Source: Clostridiales bacterium DTU064 | GTDB taxonomy: Bacteria; Bacillota; Clostridia; Oscillospirales; CAG-272 | DNA: 41,884 nt | Assembly: GCA_001513385.1 (NCBI GenBank) | Contig: LFTK01000050.1 | Span: forward strand, 1 to 41,884 | Direction of reading: 5' to 3' | Notes under the pieces: model-generated | Databases searched by the model: none | The model's input: only the letters and a program-made list of their open reading frames with translations | What the model was told of the DNA's origin: nothing | Program-made: the position numbers and the translations under genes | Part shown: piece by piece, positions 9,760 to 18,672 of the stretch | Layout: the number at the start of each line of letters is the position of its first letter | Numbering within the stretch: the first letter of the stretch is position 1

Positions 9760-10044
9760 TCAGTTTTGCATACGAACGCTTTTATACTCGTCGTACTTTC
9801 TGTAATATGGGCAAACATAACGATCGTTTGACAACAGCCGCCAATATTCATCCTCATCAAGCATCATGCGGCAACTGTACTCCTCACATTCTTCATCAAA
9901 ATCATAAAAAAGACAATCCGTACAGTCAACAACAGTTTTTTTGACCGCTTTTAACGCTGTTTTTTTGGGTTTTCTTGCTTCTGCAGTATTGCTTTTATTT
10001 AAATTTTCGTTTGCACCTTCGCTTTTTTTCTCGTTCACTTTCAT
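9760..10044 (-). CDS. Small Cys-rich protein resembling DUF6472
   Basis: 94 aa; CTDCLFYDFDEECEEYSCRMMLDEDEYWRLLSNDRYVCPYYRKYDEYKSVRMQN matches the remembered DUF6472 pattern (CxxCxxYxxDEExxxYxCxxxLDEDExxxxLxxxxxxCPYFxxxDEYxxVRKQ). Confidence 0.72.
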   Translation of the reverse strand: MKVNEKKSEGANENLNKSNTAEARKPKKTALKAVKKTVVDCTDCLFYDFDEECEEYSCRMMLDEDEYWRLLSNDRYVCPYYRKYDEYKSVRMQN

Positions 10045-10150
10045 TATACGGTCACCTCCTCATTCCGACAGTGAAAATTTTGCGGCAAATGTATTTTTAT
10101 ATATTCTCTACGCTTATTTTCACCGTTTTGACCATACTATATGCTTTTTT

Positions 10151-10681
10151 TTATTTAACAAGCTCCCCGTGTCTATTATATACAATGCCCATTCGCTTCT
10201 CTTTTGAGTATATAACAAACCATCGCACGATAAGATATACAGAAGCTGCGGTAAAAAGGGCGCTGATAACTGAACATGAGTAATAAAAAGCTCTATCAGG
10301 CTCATCAAAGAAAACGCAGTGACCGTAAACAGGCAAGAGGATGTTGTCAAATACCGATATAATGCCTTTATTTGCTGCTTCCGATGAGTTGGCGGAAGAT
10401 AAAGAGAAGGTTACATTTGCGATATATGCAGCACCGACCGAGCAAATGCCCCAGTATAAAAGCGAAATAAAAAGCGGAATCAACTGAGAACGTGATTTAT
10501 AAAGCATAAAAGCCCATGCGGCAAAAAATATAAATGTCGGCGCTGCGTGCTTAAATGTTGCAACACCAAGCTTATAATCGACAACAGTACCGATATTGAT
10601 AATTCCCACGATAAAAGGCAATATCAGCATGACTATTGTGATTGTAAATGTTTTTCCAAGATCAAATGCTGTCCGCCGCAA
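10151..10681 (-). CDS. Hypothetical multi-pass membrane protein
   Basis: 176 aa, about four hydrophobic segments; TTG start (10679-10681) with SD GGGGAGG. Confidence 0.65.
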   Translation of the reverse strand: MRRTAFDLGKTFTITIVMLILPFIVGIINIGTVVDYKLGVATFKHAAPTFIFFAAWAFMLYKSRSQLIPLFISLLYWGICSVGAAYIANVTFSLSSANSSEAANKGIISVFDNILLPVYGHCVFFDEPDRAFYYSCSVISALFTAASVYLIVRWFVIYSKEKRMGIVYNRHGELVK

Positions 10682-10788
10682 AATGAACCTCCCCTGATGT
10701 AAAACACATCACTTTATATTTTAATTATACCACTCTGTTAGCTCTGCGTCGAGTGGGATAAAAATATACGGTGCCGCGCTATATTCAT

Positions 10789-10840
10789 AAAAAAAGGCAG
10801 CCCCAGAGGATGCTTCCGTCACCCTCTGAGACTGCTGTTT
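10789..10840 (-). terminator. Rho-independent terminator of the phosphofructokinase gene
   Basis: Minus strand AAACAGCAGTCTCAGAGGGTGACGGAAGCATCCTCTGGGGCTGCCTTTTTTT, directly after the CDS stop. Confidence 0.8.
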
Positions 10841-10858
10841 ACTTAAATTAAATTATAT

Positions 10859-12112
10859 TTAAACCGTAGCTTTGATTCTTCTCAGCTTTGCATAACGTGG
10901 CAGGCCATCGTCCGTCGGGATGTTGACCGTACCTTTTATGAGCGGAAGAGCGTAGTCGATGAATTTTTCATTTACGCCGTCACCGGTTACGTTTATCCAG
11001 TCGACAGGTAAAAACTTCTCCTTATTTGCAACTTTTTCAAGATCAATGAGCTTTATATCACAGCGGTATTGACCGTCGTGGCTGTAAATACGCTGGAATC
11101 CGACCATTTTATCCGTGAAGCCTTCAACAGCATATTCAACGGCCGCACGCCCTGCATGAAAGCTCTCGTCAATATCAGTTTGCGATGCGCAGTGAGCAGC
11201 GCAGCGCTGGAGAAGCGACAGCTCTATGCCGCGAACTTTAGCGCCTGTATGCTTTTTGACGAGGTCTGCTATATATGCAGCAAGTCCTCCCAACTGCGCG
11301 TGGCCGAAGCTATCCTTCTGCTGCGCAAGCGTTGAGGCATATTCTGCTATATAACGCCCGTCTTTATCGCGTATGCCTTCTGAAACAACTACAACGCAGT
11401 TGTGATTTCTTTTGTAGCAATAATCAAGCCTTTCGTAGAATCTGTCGAAGTCAAACGGTACTTCAGGCAGGTATATTAAGTCGGGACCGCAACCTTTGAG
11501 TGCAGCAAGCGCCGAGGCTGCAGCGAGCCACCCGGCGTTGCGCCCCATAACCTCAAATACCGTTATCGTACCGATGTCATATACATGAGTGTCCTTGTAA
11601 ACCTCCATAATTGAGGTGGCTATGTACTTTGCAGCGGAACCGTAGCCAGGACAATGGTCGGTTTCAGCAAGGTCATTATCTATTGTTTTAGGTATTCCCA
11701 TAACACGGCATTCATAGCCGTGCTCAAGACAATATTTCGATATTTTATTGCATGTGTCCATGCTATCGTTTCCGCCATTATAGAAGAAATAGCGGACATC
11801 ATATTTCATGAAAATTTCAAGGATGCGCTTATAATCAGAATCGTCCTCGGCCGGATCCTTCAGCTTATAACGGCATGAGCCGAGGGCACTTGAGGGAGTA
11901 TACTTTAAAAGCTCAAGCTCGTATGGCTCTTCTTTGTCGAGGTCGATCAAATTATCGTCAAGAATTCCACGAATACCGTTCTGAGCTCCTAATACCCGCG
12001 TTATCTCCCTGCGCTTCATTGCGGTTATTATGGCGCCATACGTACTCGCGTTGATTACTGCGGTCGGCCCGCCAGACTGTGCTATTATACATGCTCCGCG
12101 AAGTGTCGACAT
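10859..12112 (-). CDS. pfp: 6-phosphofructokinase, predicted diphosphate (PPi)-dependent type
   Basis: 417 aa; AQSGGPTAVINAS, FYNGGNDSMDTCNKI, GIPKTIDNDLAETDHCPGYGSAAKY, EVMGRNAGWLAAASALA. Asp in GGND and Lys in PKTIDND are the PPi-PFK signatures. Confidence 0.9.
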   Translation of the reverse strand: MSTLRGACIIAQSGGPTAVINASTYGAIITAMKRREITRVLGAQNGIRGILDDNLIDLDKEEPYELELLKYTPSSALGSCRYKLKDPAEDDSDYKRILEIFMKYDVRYFFYNGGNDSMDTCNKISKYCLEHGYECRVMGIPKTIDNDLAETDHCPGYGSAAKYIATSIMEVYKDTHVYDIGTITVFEVMGRNAGWLAAASALAALKGCGPDLIYLPEVPFDFDRFYERLDYCYKRNHNCVVVVSEGIRDKDGRYIAEYASTLAQQKDSFGHAQLGGLAAYIADLVKKHTGAKVRGIELSLLQRCAAHCASQTDIDESFHAGRAAVEYAVEGFTDKMVGFQRIYSHDGQYRCDIKLIDLEKVANKEKFLPVDWINVTGDGVNEKFIDYALPLIKGTVNIPTDDGLPRYAKLRRIKATV

Positions 12113-12270
12113 AAATTCCGATTATTCTCCTTGCATTTTATTCACTATGATACCAATATAACATATCTTGCAGCACAATTCAATATATTGCCAAGATAAT
12201 TATTTATGCCCGTAGTGCCTAATTTATCCGTTTAATTCTAATTTTTTCATTTATATATTTTTCTTGTATA

Positions 12271-13158
12271 TCATGAAAGCTCGCTGAAACCGTAACCCAT
12301 GACTTCTCTCGCATCAGATAAAATCATAAACGCCGAAGGATCAGCTTTTTTAACAATATTTTTTAAAATATAAAGTTCCTGACGCTTGACGACACACATG
12401 ATGACGTTTTTATTCATGCGAGAATACCATCCGATTCCATTCAGAATCGTAACGCCGCGGTCAAGCTCACGGAAAATAGCATCCGATATTACGTCATATT
12501 TATCCGAAATGATAAGCGTCAACTTTGCCGTCCTGCTACCGTCGAGAACAAGGTCTAAGGCAAATGAGTATGATGATGCTGCAATCAGTGAATACAGAAT
12601 TGCCGTGTAATTATGAAGCGCAATAGCCGAACCGACAATAATAAAAAAGTCAATTATCAATATCATCCGCCCTGTTGAAAACCGCTTGTATTTATGGCTC
12701 AGCATCACACCAGCGAGATCACTGCCGCCGGTATTATATCCGCGTGTCATCATAACACCTGTGCCAACGCCCATAACGGCACCACCCATAAGGGCACAGA
12801 GTAGCGGATCATTAAGCGTGACAGGCAAAAATGTTAAAAGATCCGTTGCGGCTGATGAAATTATTATAGTAATAATAGTTTTGGAAAGGAAGCGGAACCC
12901 GAACATTTTCAGCGCACAAAGCACAAGAGGTACGTTAAGCGCAAGGATGACCATACCTACGTCAGTCCCATACAAAATATTAAGGGTTGTCGCTATACCG
13001 GCAATACCTCCCATTACCGTGTGCGAGGGCAAAAGAAAGACGGTCAGCGATGAGGCATATAGTGCGCTGCCCGCCAAAAGCGTTCCTATCTCGTAAAATA
13101 AATGTTGTATGTTTTTCCTGTTAAAAAATTTTTGTTTTAATACTTCCTTTGCTGACAT
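12271..13158 (-). CDS. YitT family membrane protein (DUF161 + DUF2179)
   Basis: 295 aa; LAGSALYASSLTVFLLPSHTVMGGIAGIATTLN..., GTGVMMTRGYNTGGSDLAGVML, C-terminal RGVTILNGIGWYSRMNKNVIMCVVKRQELYILKNIVKKADPSAFMILSDAREVMGYGF. Confidence 0.93.
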   Translation of the reverse strand: MSAKEVLKQKFFNRKNIQHLFYEIGTLLAGSALYASSLTVFLLPSHTVMGGIAGIATTLNILYGTDVGMVILALNVPLVLCALKMFGFRFLSKTIITIIISSAATDLLTFLPVTLNDPLLCALMGGAVMGVGTGVMMTRGYNTGGSDLAGVMLSHKYKRFSTGRMILIIDFFIIVGSAIALHNYTAILYSLIAASSYSFALDLVLDGSRTAKLTLIISDKYDVISDAIFRELDRGVTILNGIGWYSRMNKNVIMCVVKRQELYILKNIVKKADPSAFMILSDAREVMGYGFSELS

Positions 13159-13328
13159 CTATGTCACTCCAAATATTTTCCATTACTTTTCTTAATACAA
13201 TTATATATTATAATGAGCATTTTATCAACAACAAGGTGCACCGGGCACAATATTTATTGTATTCCTTATTTTATATTGTGCCCAGCGCTCATTTCTATGC
13301 ATTATTTAACTTTTTTGTGTATTAACTT

Positions 13329-16300
13329 TTAAAACCAAACGCGCAGCGTTTTTATCTCAAACGGACGAAGCGCAAGCTCGATTTTTTCACCAGCGGTAAC
13401 ATCACCGAGCGGCTCCTCAAGTATGTTACATTCGACATATTGCTTTATGTTAAAATCAGATGTCAGGCTGACTCTGCGGTGCCCGCCGCCTGCTTCATGC
13501 AGCCGGATTATATAACCATCGCCATCCTCAGCGAGCTTAACAGCGTCAACGCACACACGATCCGAGCTGATTTTTACAAGATGTGCCGTATTTTTTGCTC
13601 CATTGCATAATAAAGGCTCCCCTTCTTTCACAAATGGAGAAGTATTTAAAGCCATTGCTTCTTCAATGACACCGGCACTTTCTGATGTAACGCTCCCCGT
13701 GTGCGGAAGGAGTGAATAGGTAAACTCATGCACGCCCATATCCGCCACAGGATCCGGGTGTTTGCTTGAGCGCAGAAGCGACAGCGTCATTTTGTTTCCG
13801 CATATGCCGTAACCGTATTTACAATCGTTTAAAAGAGCGACGCCGTACCCATCCTCGGAAACATCCGCCCACTTATGCCCGACAACCTCATAGCGTGCGA
13901 CATCCCAGCTTGTGTTTTTATGTGTCGGACGACGCACATGTCCGTACTGGATGTCATACGTTGCATCAGTCGCGCGGATATCTACACAAAACGCTGCTTT
14001 GAGAAGGCGGTGTTCCTCATGCCAGTCAACGCGGGTTTTAAAGTCAATCGTGCGGCTGTCTTTGTAGACTTTCATGTCCTGTGTGATTGTTGATTTCCCG
14101 CTATCCGAGGTGCTTTCAAAACGAACGACGGCATAAAGCTCACCAGATGACACAATGCGCGGCTTTTTTGTTGCTATTGCTTCTTTTTTCTTCTCGGAGT
14201 AGAACACGTCAATATTCCATGCGTCATATTGAAGCGGCTTATCCTCGTATATTTCAAGAATATTTCCGCGCTCGCCCGGCGCTAATACTTCTCTTTCATT
14301 GTCACGGTCGTAAATGGAGACAAGAGCGTTGTTTTCATCCCATTTTATGATATAGTGCGGTGTTACAAGTGTTTTTGAGTCGCTGTCGAAAGAAAAAGTA
14401 GATATGACACCTTGCTCAATTACGTTATTTTGTGTGTCGGCGGGGGCTTTTGTGACGCACGAGAGCGAAAGCGGCTCTGTTTTTACTAAAACATCGGCAT
14501 ACATCCCGTCATCCGTCACCTGCACCGGAAGTGGCGAGCCGTCTGCGCTGAAATATGTGTCGCCGCTGTTATACGGCAGTCGAATTATGCGCTCCGCGCA
14601 GTACGGGGATGGCTCAAATATCGTATATGTGCCTGCCTTTTGATTTGTAAGCACCTCTGTTACTTCCCCTTCAACTGCGTCAAGTGTGTCAAAGACTTCT
14701 TTATATTCCTTCTCCGAATCCTCGTACACCTCACGGATTGACGAGCCGGGGAGTATGTCGTGGAATTGATTGCGAAGCGTCGTCTCCCAGCAAAGGTCAA
14801 TTTTATCCTTCGGGTATTTAAAGTCCGGTTTTATAATTGATGCAAGCGACGATATCGCCTCTGCGCGAAAAAGCTGAAACTCAGCTTTTCTGTTGTTTTT
14901 CTTATTCTTTGCCTGTGTTGTGTATGTTCCGCGGTGGAACTCAAGATATAGCTCGCCATCCCAGACGGCAACGCGATCGCCCGCTGCCTTTGCATCACGG
15001 TGAATATACTCGAAAAATTCGCCTGCTTTCTCCGTTTTAACATTCGGCAAGCCCGGCATCATATCCATTGCCCTGCGCAGCATAAGCATATCGCGGTTGA
15101 CGCCTCCGCCGCCATCGCCATAGCCGTATGATATAAGCACGCGGTTCGTTATTTCCTTATCGCGGAAACACTCCCACGCGCCGACGGCTGAATACGGATC
15201 CATATAGCCGTTATATGTAGCCGTTTCATAAGACCCTCTCGTCGGCGTTGTAATAAAATACGTTAAAACTTCCGTGCCGTCTATGCCGCGCCAGCGGAAG
15301 ATGTTGTGTGGCATCCTGTTGACCTCATTCCAGCTTATCTTTGTCGTCATAAACGTCTTTATTCCGCACTGTTTCATAAGCTGCGGCAGCGCCCAGCTGT
15401 AACCGAAAGCGTCAGGCAGCCAAAGATGACGGCAGCGAACACCAAACTCCTCTTCAAAAAACCGTATGCCGTATAAAAACTGCCTTGCGAGCGCTTCTCC
15501 CGATGAAATATTGCAGTCAGCTTCAAGCCACATGGCGCCGTCCGCTTCCCATCTTCCCTCACTCACGCGCTTTTTTATTTTTTCGTATATGTAAGGGCAG
15601 TCGTTTTTGATATATTTATAAAGCTGCGGCTGGCTTTGCAGGAAAATAAACTCGGGGAATTCTTCCATTAAGCGGAGGGCTGTTGCAAAGGAGCGGATAG
15701 CCTTTTCACGTGTATGCTTTAAGCGCCAGAGCCACGCAACGTCGATATGCGTATGCCCGACACCAGCTATTGTGACAGCACTATGCTTCTCCATCCGTGA
15801 AAGCGAAACTTTCAGGGATGCAAGCGCCGCTTTCACAGACGCATAAAACTCGTCTTCATTATCGCTCCAGTCAACAAGCAACATTGACTCGTCGAGTGCG
15901 CGAAGTGTCGCGTAGCGCTCGGCGCTTCCGTGTGGCATCACATCAGCGGATTCGCATATAGTGCGAGCAAGATAATAGTACTCATCTGTATCAACCGACA
16001 AATAACCGATGTGAGCGCTGTTTACCTTTTGCCTGCGCGGAGTTTTGTCGCCGCTGCCGTTAACACCGCTCCAAAGAAGAATGGTAAGCTCAATTTCTTG
16101 TCCGGCAAATTCATCAAGGAGCACCTCCGTGTGGTTTGAATCAATCCCCTGATATGGCTTACCGTCTACGTATAAAACCCCCTCAAATCCGCCGCCGTCG
16201 TTAAAATTAAAAATTCCAATCGGGCGGCATCCGTCCTTCCTCTGCGGCACGGCGATCTTTTTCTTCATCCATATGTATCTGTCGTACCCTGTGATGACGT

Positions 16301-16487
16301 CATATAGCGACAGCGCCATTGTTTTATCTGCATTAACCTCGCCACTCGGCGGGTCGGCATAAACATCGTCACTGTCAAGCCCGCCCTCCAAAGCAACAAG
16401 CGGCGTTATCGGCACAAGGCCCACATACCGGCGGTGTCTCAGTTCCGCTGTCCTTGCCTTTAGTTTATCAAGTGTGCTGTAAACCAA
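13329..16487 (-). CDS. Glycoside hydrolase family 38 alpha-mannosidase
   Basis: 1052 aa; GVGHTHIDVAWLWRLKHTREKAIRSFATALRLMEEFPEFIFLQSQPQLYKYIK, GRWEADGAMWLEADCNISSGEALARQFLYG, WLPDAFGYSWALPQLMKQCGIKTFMTTKISWNEVNRMPHNIFRWRGIDGTEVL. TTG start with SD GGAGGGG. Confidence 0.95.
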   Translation of the reverse strand: MVYSTLDKLKARTAELRHRRYVGLVPITPLVALEGGLDSDDVYADPPSGEVNADKTMALSLYDVITGYDRYIWMKKKIAVPQRKDGCRPIGIFNFNDGGGFEGVLYVDGKPYQGIDSNHTEVLLDEFAGQEIELTILLWSGVNGSGDKTPRRQKVNSAHIGYLSVDTDEYYYLARTICESADVMPHGSAERYATLRALDESMLLVDWSDNEDEFYASVKAALASLKVSLSRMEKHSAVTIAGVGHTHIDVAWLWRLKHTREKAIRSFATALRLMEEFPEFIFLQSQPQLYKYIKNDCPYIYEKIKKRVSEGRWEADGAMWLEADCNISSGEALARQFLYGIRFFEEEFGVRCRHLWLPDAFGYSWALPQLMKQCGIKTFMTTKISWNEVNRMPHNIFRWRGIDGTEVLTYFITTPTRGSYETATYNGYMDPYSAVGAWECFRDKEITNRVLISYGYGDGGGGVNRDMLMLRRAMDMMPGLPNVKTEKAGEFFEYIHRDAKAAGDRVAVWDGELYLEFHRGTYTTQAKNKKNNRKAEFQLFRAEAISSLASIIKPDFKYPKDKIDLCWETTLRNQFHDILPGSSIREVYEDSEKEYKEVFDTLDAVEGEVTEVLTNQKAGTYTIFEPSPYCAERIIRLPYNSGDTYFSADGSPLPVQVTDDGMYADVLVKTEPLSLSCVTKAPADTQNNVIEQGVISTFSFDSDSKTLVTPHYIIKWDENNALVSIYDRDNEREVLAPGERGNILEIYEDKPLQYDAWNIDVFYSEKKKEAIATKKPRIVSSGELYAVVRFESTSDSGKSTITQDMKVYKDSRTIDFKTRVDWHEEHRLLKAAFCVDIRATDATYDIQYGHVRRPTHKNTSWDVARYEVVGHKWADVSEDGYGVALLNDCKYGYGICGNKMTLSLLRSSKHPDPVADMGVHEFTYSLLPHTGSVTSESAGVIEEAMALNTSPFVKEGEPLLCNGAKNTAHLVKISSDRVCVDAVKLAEDGDGYIIRLHEAGGGHRRVSLTSDFNIKQYVECNILEEPLGDVTAGEKIELALRPFEIKTLRVWF

Positions 16488-16571
16488 CTCTATTCCCCTC
16501 CGACTTTCATTTTTATATTTCTATATCGCCAAGATAATTCTCCTGTATCTATTATATCAATAAGGACTAAT

Positions 16572-16602
16572 AAAAAAAGCGTCTGACGAAAAGTCAACGC
16601 TT
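16572..16602 (-). terminator. Rho-independent terminator downstream of the SGNH gene
   Basis: Minus strand AAGCGTTGACTTTTCGTCAGACGCTTTTTTTA. Confidence 0.7.
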
Positions 16603-16800
16603 CTTTTGCTATTATTTTTTCATCAGCCGGTTTTTACAAGATATGCCGCTGGTCATTTAATTGTCGCTTAATGTTTTTCTCGCACTTCTTTTGTGTCAAT
16701 GTACGCGCAAAACCGGTGTGGACAGAAAATTCAACGTATGCTATAATAAATGTAATAGTTTTCATCAAAAGCCAGAGGTACCCGGCGCATAAACAAATTA

Positions 16801-17514
16801 TTATACTGCAATATTGCCCCGCTGTCCCTGATGGCAAAATACAGCTTCAAACGACGAGCATATAACAGCGTCGATTATCGAATACCCCTTTTCCGTCGGG
16901 TGGATTCCGTCACGGGAAAGAAGCGATGAAAACTCATGTGAGCGGAGATATGGCGTCCTTATGTCAAGGAGCAACGAGCCTGTTTCGTTCGCTACCCGCT
17001 CAGTCATAGCATTATAATATTCATGCCAGCGGTAGAGCATAGATATGTCGCCAAGCCAGTTAAGTATACGCCCGCTGTCTTTATCCTTGCTTATATGATT
17101 GAAAAAGCGATTTGCGTCAATCGGCACAAGGTTAGTAACAGCAACATCTGCTCCGCGCTCGCGGATGCTCTCAATAAGCGATGAATAAGTCATCTCATAT
17201 TCGTCGTCCGGTGTCTTTGGTGAATAGACGCCCTCTTTGCCGTGCTCCGATACGCAGGACCAGTCAAAATCGCAGTCGTTTCCGCCAAATCCGAGGATAA
17301 CAACAGCGCCATCCATATCGGATGCCGGTATCTCTTTTATCCTCTCAAGGCCGTCGCGAAGCGTAAAACCCATTCTTGCTTTGTTGACAACATCAAAGCC
17401 AAGCTGTGAGAGCGGCTCAAGGCCTGCTCTGCGGCTGATTACATACCGCCCGCGTTCCTCCGAAAAGGTGACGCCGCGCATAATAGAATCTCCGATAATA
17501 AAAAGCTTGCTCAT
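16801..17514 (-). CDS. SGNH/GDSL-type hydrolase (esterase-like)
   Basis: 237 aa; N-terminal FIIGDSIMRGV (GDS block), VVILGFGGNDCDFDW (GxND block), LLSRDGIHPTEKGYSIID (DxxH block). Confidence 0.88.
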   Translation of the reverse strand: MSKLFIIGDSIMRGVTFSEERGRYVISRRAGLEPLSQLGFDVVNKARMGFTLRDGLERIKEIPASDMDGAVVILGFGGNDCDFDWSCVSEHGKEGVYSPKTPDDEYEMTYSSLIESIRERGADVAVTNLVPIDANRFFNHISKDKDSGRILNWLGDISMLYRWHEYYNAMTERVANETGSLLLDIRTPYLRSHEFSSLLSRDGIHPTEKGYSIIDAVICSSFEAVFCHQGQRGNIAV

Positions 17515-17813
17515 ATACTCATCCTTCTTGTATTCTTATATAATAACTATTTTTAAATGCCACTGTTTTACAGCTTTTTATAATCTGGGGCAAATAGATC
17601 ATTGTTTATTATTGCCCGCCGCGGTGGTAATTAGTCCGGACTTCATATATCATTATTACCATGATGTGGTGTTTTAACTCAACCCACACCTGTGTTTTGT
17701 ATCTCTAAACCCAATGTCACCGGGCATAGAGATAAAAAAAGCAACTCTACTGCCGCCACTTACCTCTCTACCGTCAGAAGAATAGCCGTTTTTATGATAA
17801 AATAGGGTGTCTT

Positions 17814-18395
17814 ATGGATCAGATCAAACAAAATGTTGCGAAGAATATCGCACGGCTGAGAACGTCCGCTCACTTGACGCAAGCAGAACTCGCACAGCGT
17901 CTTTGCTATTCGGACAAAGCCGTCTCAAAATGGGAACGTGGTGAAAGCATTCCCGATATATCTGTTCTCAAGCAGATTGCCGACCTTTTTGGTGTCACCG
18001 TTGATTATCTGATAACAGATACAACGGATGAGAGCATTCCTCTGCCGCCTGCCAACAGACGCCGTAACCATATCATCATCACTCTTTTGTCGCTCGCCGG
18101 CGTATGGTTCATCGCCTTACTCATTTTCACCGTCTTTTATACAATGAACCGCGTCGAGTGGATGACGTTCCTTTTTGCCGTTCCTGTTTCTTTGATTGTA
18201 GGGCTTGTCTTTGCCTCAATATGGGGTACACGCATGCAGCGGTTTTGGCTTGTGTCTGCCCTAATATGGGACGTGTTCGCGACTGTATACATACTGACAA
18301 TTCACCTGAACATATGGCTGCTCTTCGTCGCCGCTGTTCCGTGCCAGATAGCAGCAATTTTGAGCTTTGGCATACGAATCAACAGGTTAAAATAG
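17814..18395 (+). CDS. XRE-family HTH regulator with C-terminal membrane domain
   Basis: 193 aa; NIARLRTSAHLTQAELAQRLCYSDKAVSKWERGESIPDISVLKQIADLFGVTVDYLI, then about four TM segments. Confidence 0.9.
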   Translation: MDQIKQNVAKNIARLRTSAHLTQAELAQRLCYSDKAVSKWERGESIPDISVLKQIADLFGVTVDYLITDTTDESIPLPPANRRRNHIIITLLSLAGVWFIALLIFTVFYTMNRVEWMTFLFAVPVSLIVGLVFASIWGTRMQRFWLVSALIWDVFATVYILTIHLNIWLLFVAAVPCQIAAILSFGIRINRLK

Positions 18396-18465
18396 TGTTA
18401 TACCGCTCATAAGAAAGTTTTTATAATAGAGAATATAATTGTACTGCTAAAAAAGCAGCGAAATA

Positions 18466-18499
18466 TAAAAAGGCTTGCAAAGAGACGCAAGCCTTTTTT
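18466..18499 (+). terminator. Terminator of the XRE regulator gene
   Basis: AAAAGGCTTGC AAAGAGAC GCAAGCCTTTTTT. Confidence 0.82.
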
Positions 18500-18587
18500 G
18501 CTTATATATCATCATTCCTGTTTATATTCAAGCCTGTTTTTTGATGCAATCATTGAAACAAAAAACTGCGGGTAATTTAAAATGCAG

Positions 18588-18622
18588 AAAAACGCTCACC
18601 ATCAAGTTCGGTGAGCGTTTTT
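18588..18622 (-). terminator. Terminator of the perR-ahpC-TrxR operon
   Basis: AAAAACGCTCACC ATCAAGTTC GGTGAGCGTTTTT; poly-U on both strands. Confidence 0.78.
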
Positions 18623-18672
18623 GTAATCAATCGTTTAATGGTGAGAAACGGAGGGAACCGAGCTACTGTTTG

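Noticed and set aside
12183-16542. Shared motif ATAT(T/C)GCCAAGATAATT upstream of both pfp (~12183) and GH38 (~16523)
   Set aside because: Position relative to putative promoters differs (upstream of -35 in one, downstream of -10 in the other), and a 16/17 match between two AT-rich sites in 42 kb is roughly what chance allows.
13329-17514. GH38 mannosidase plus SGNH hydrolase as a glycan-utilisation operon
   Set aside because: An intrinsic terminator (16572-16602) and ~310 nt separate them, and no transporter or other glycosidase is nearby; a shared pathway cannot be supported.
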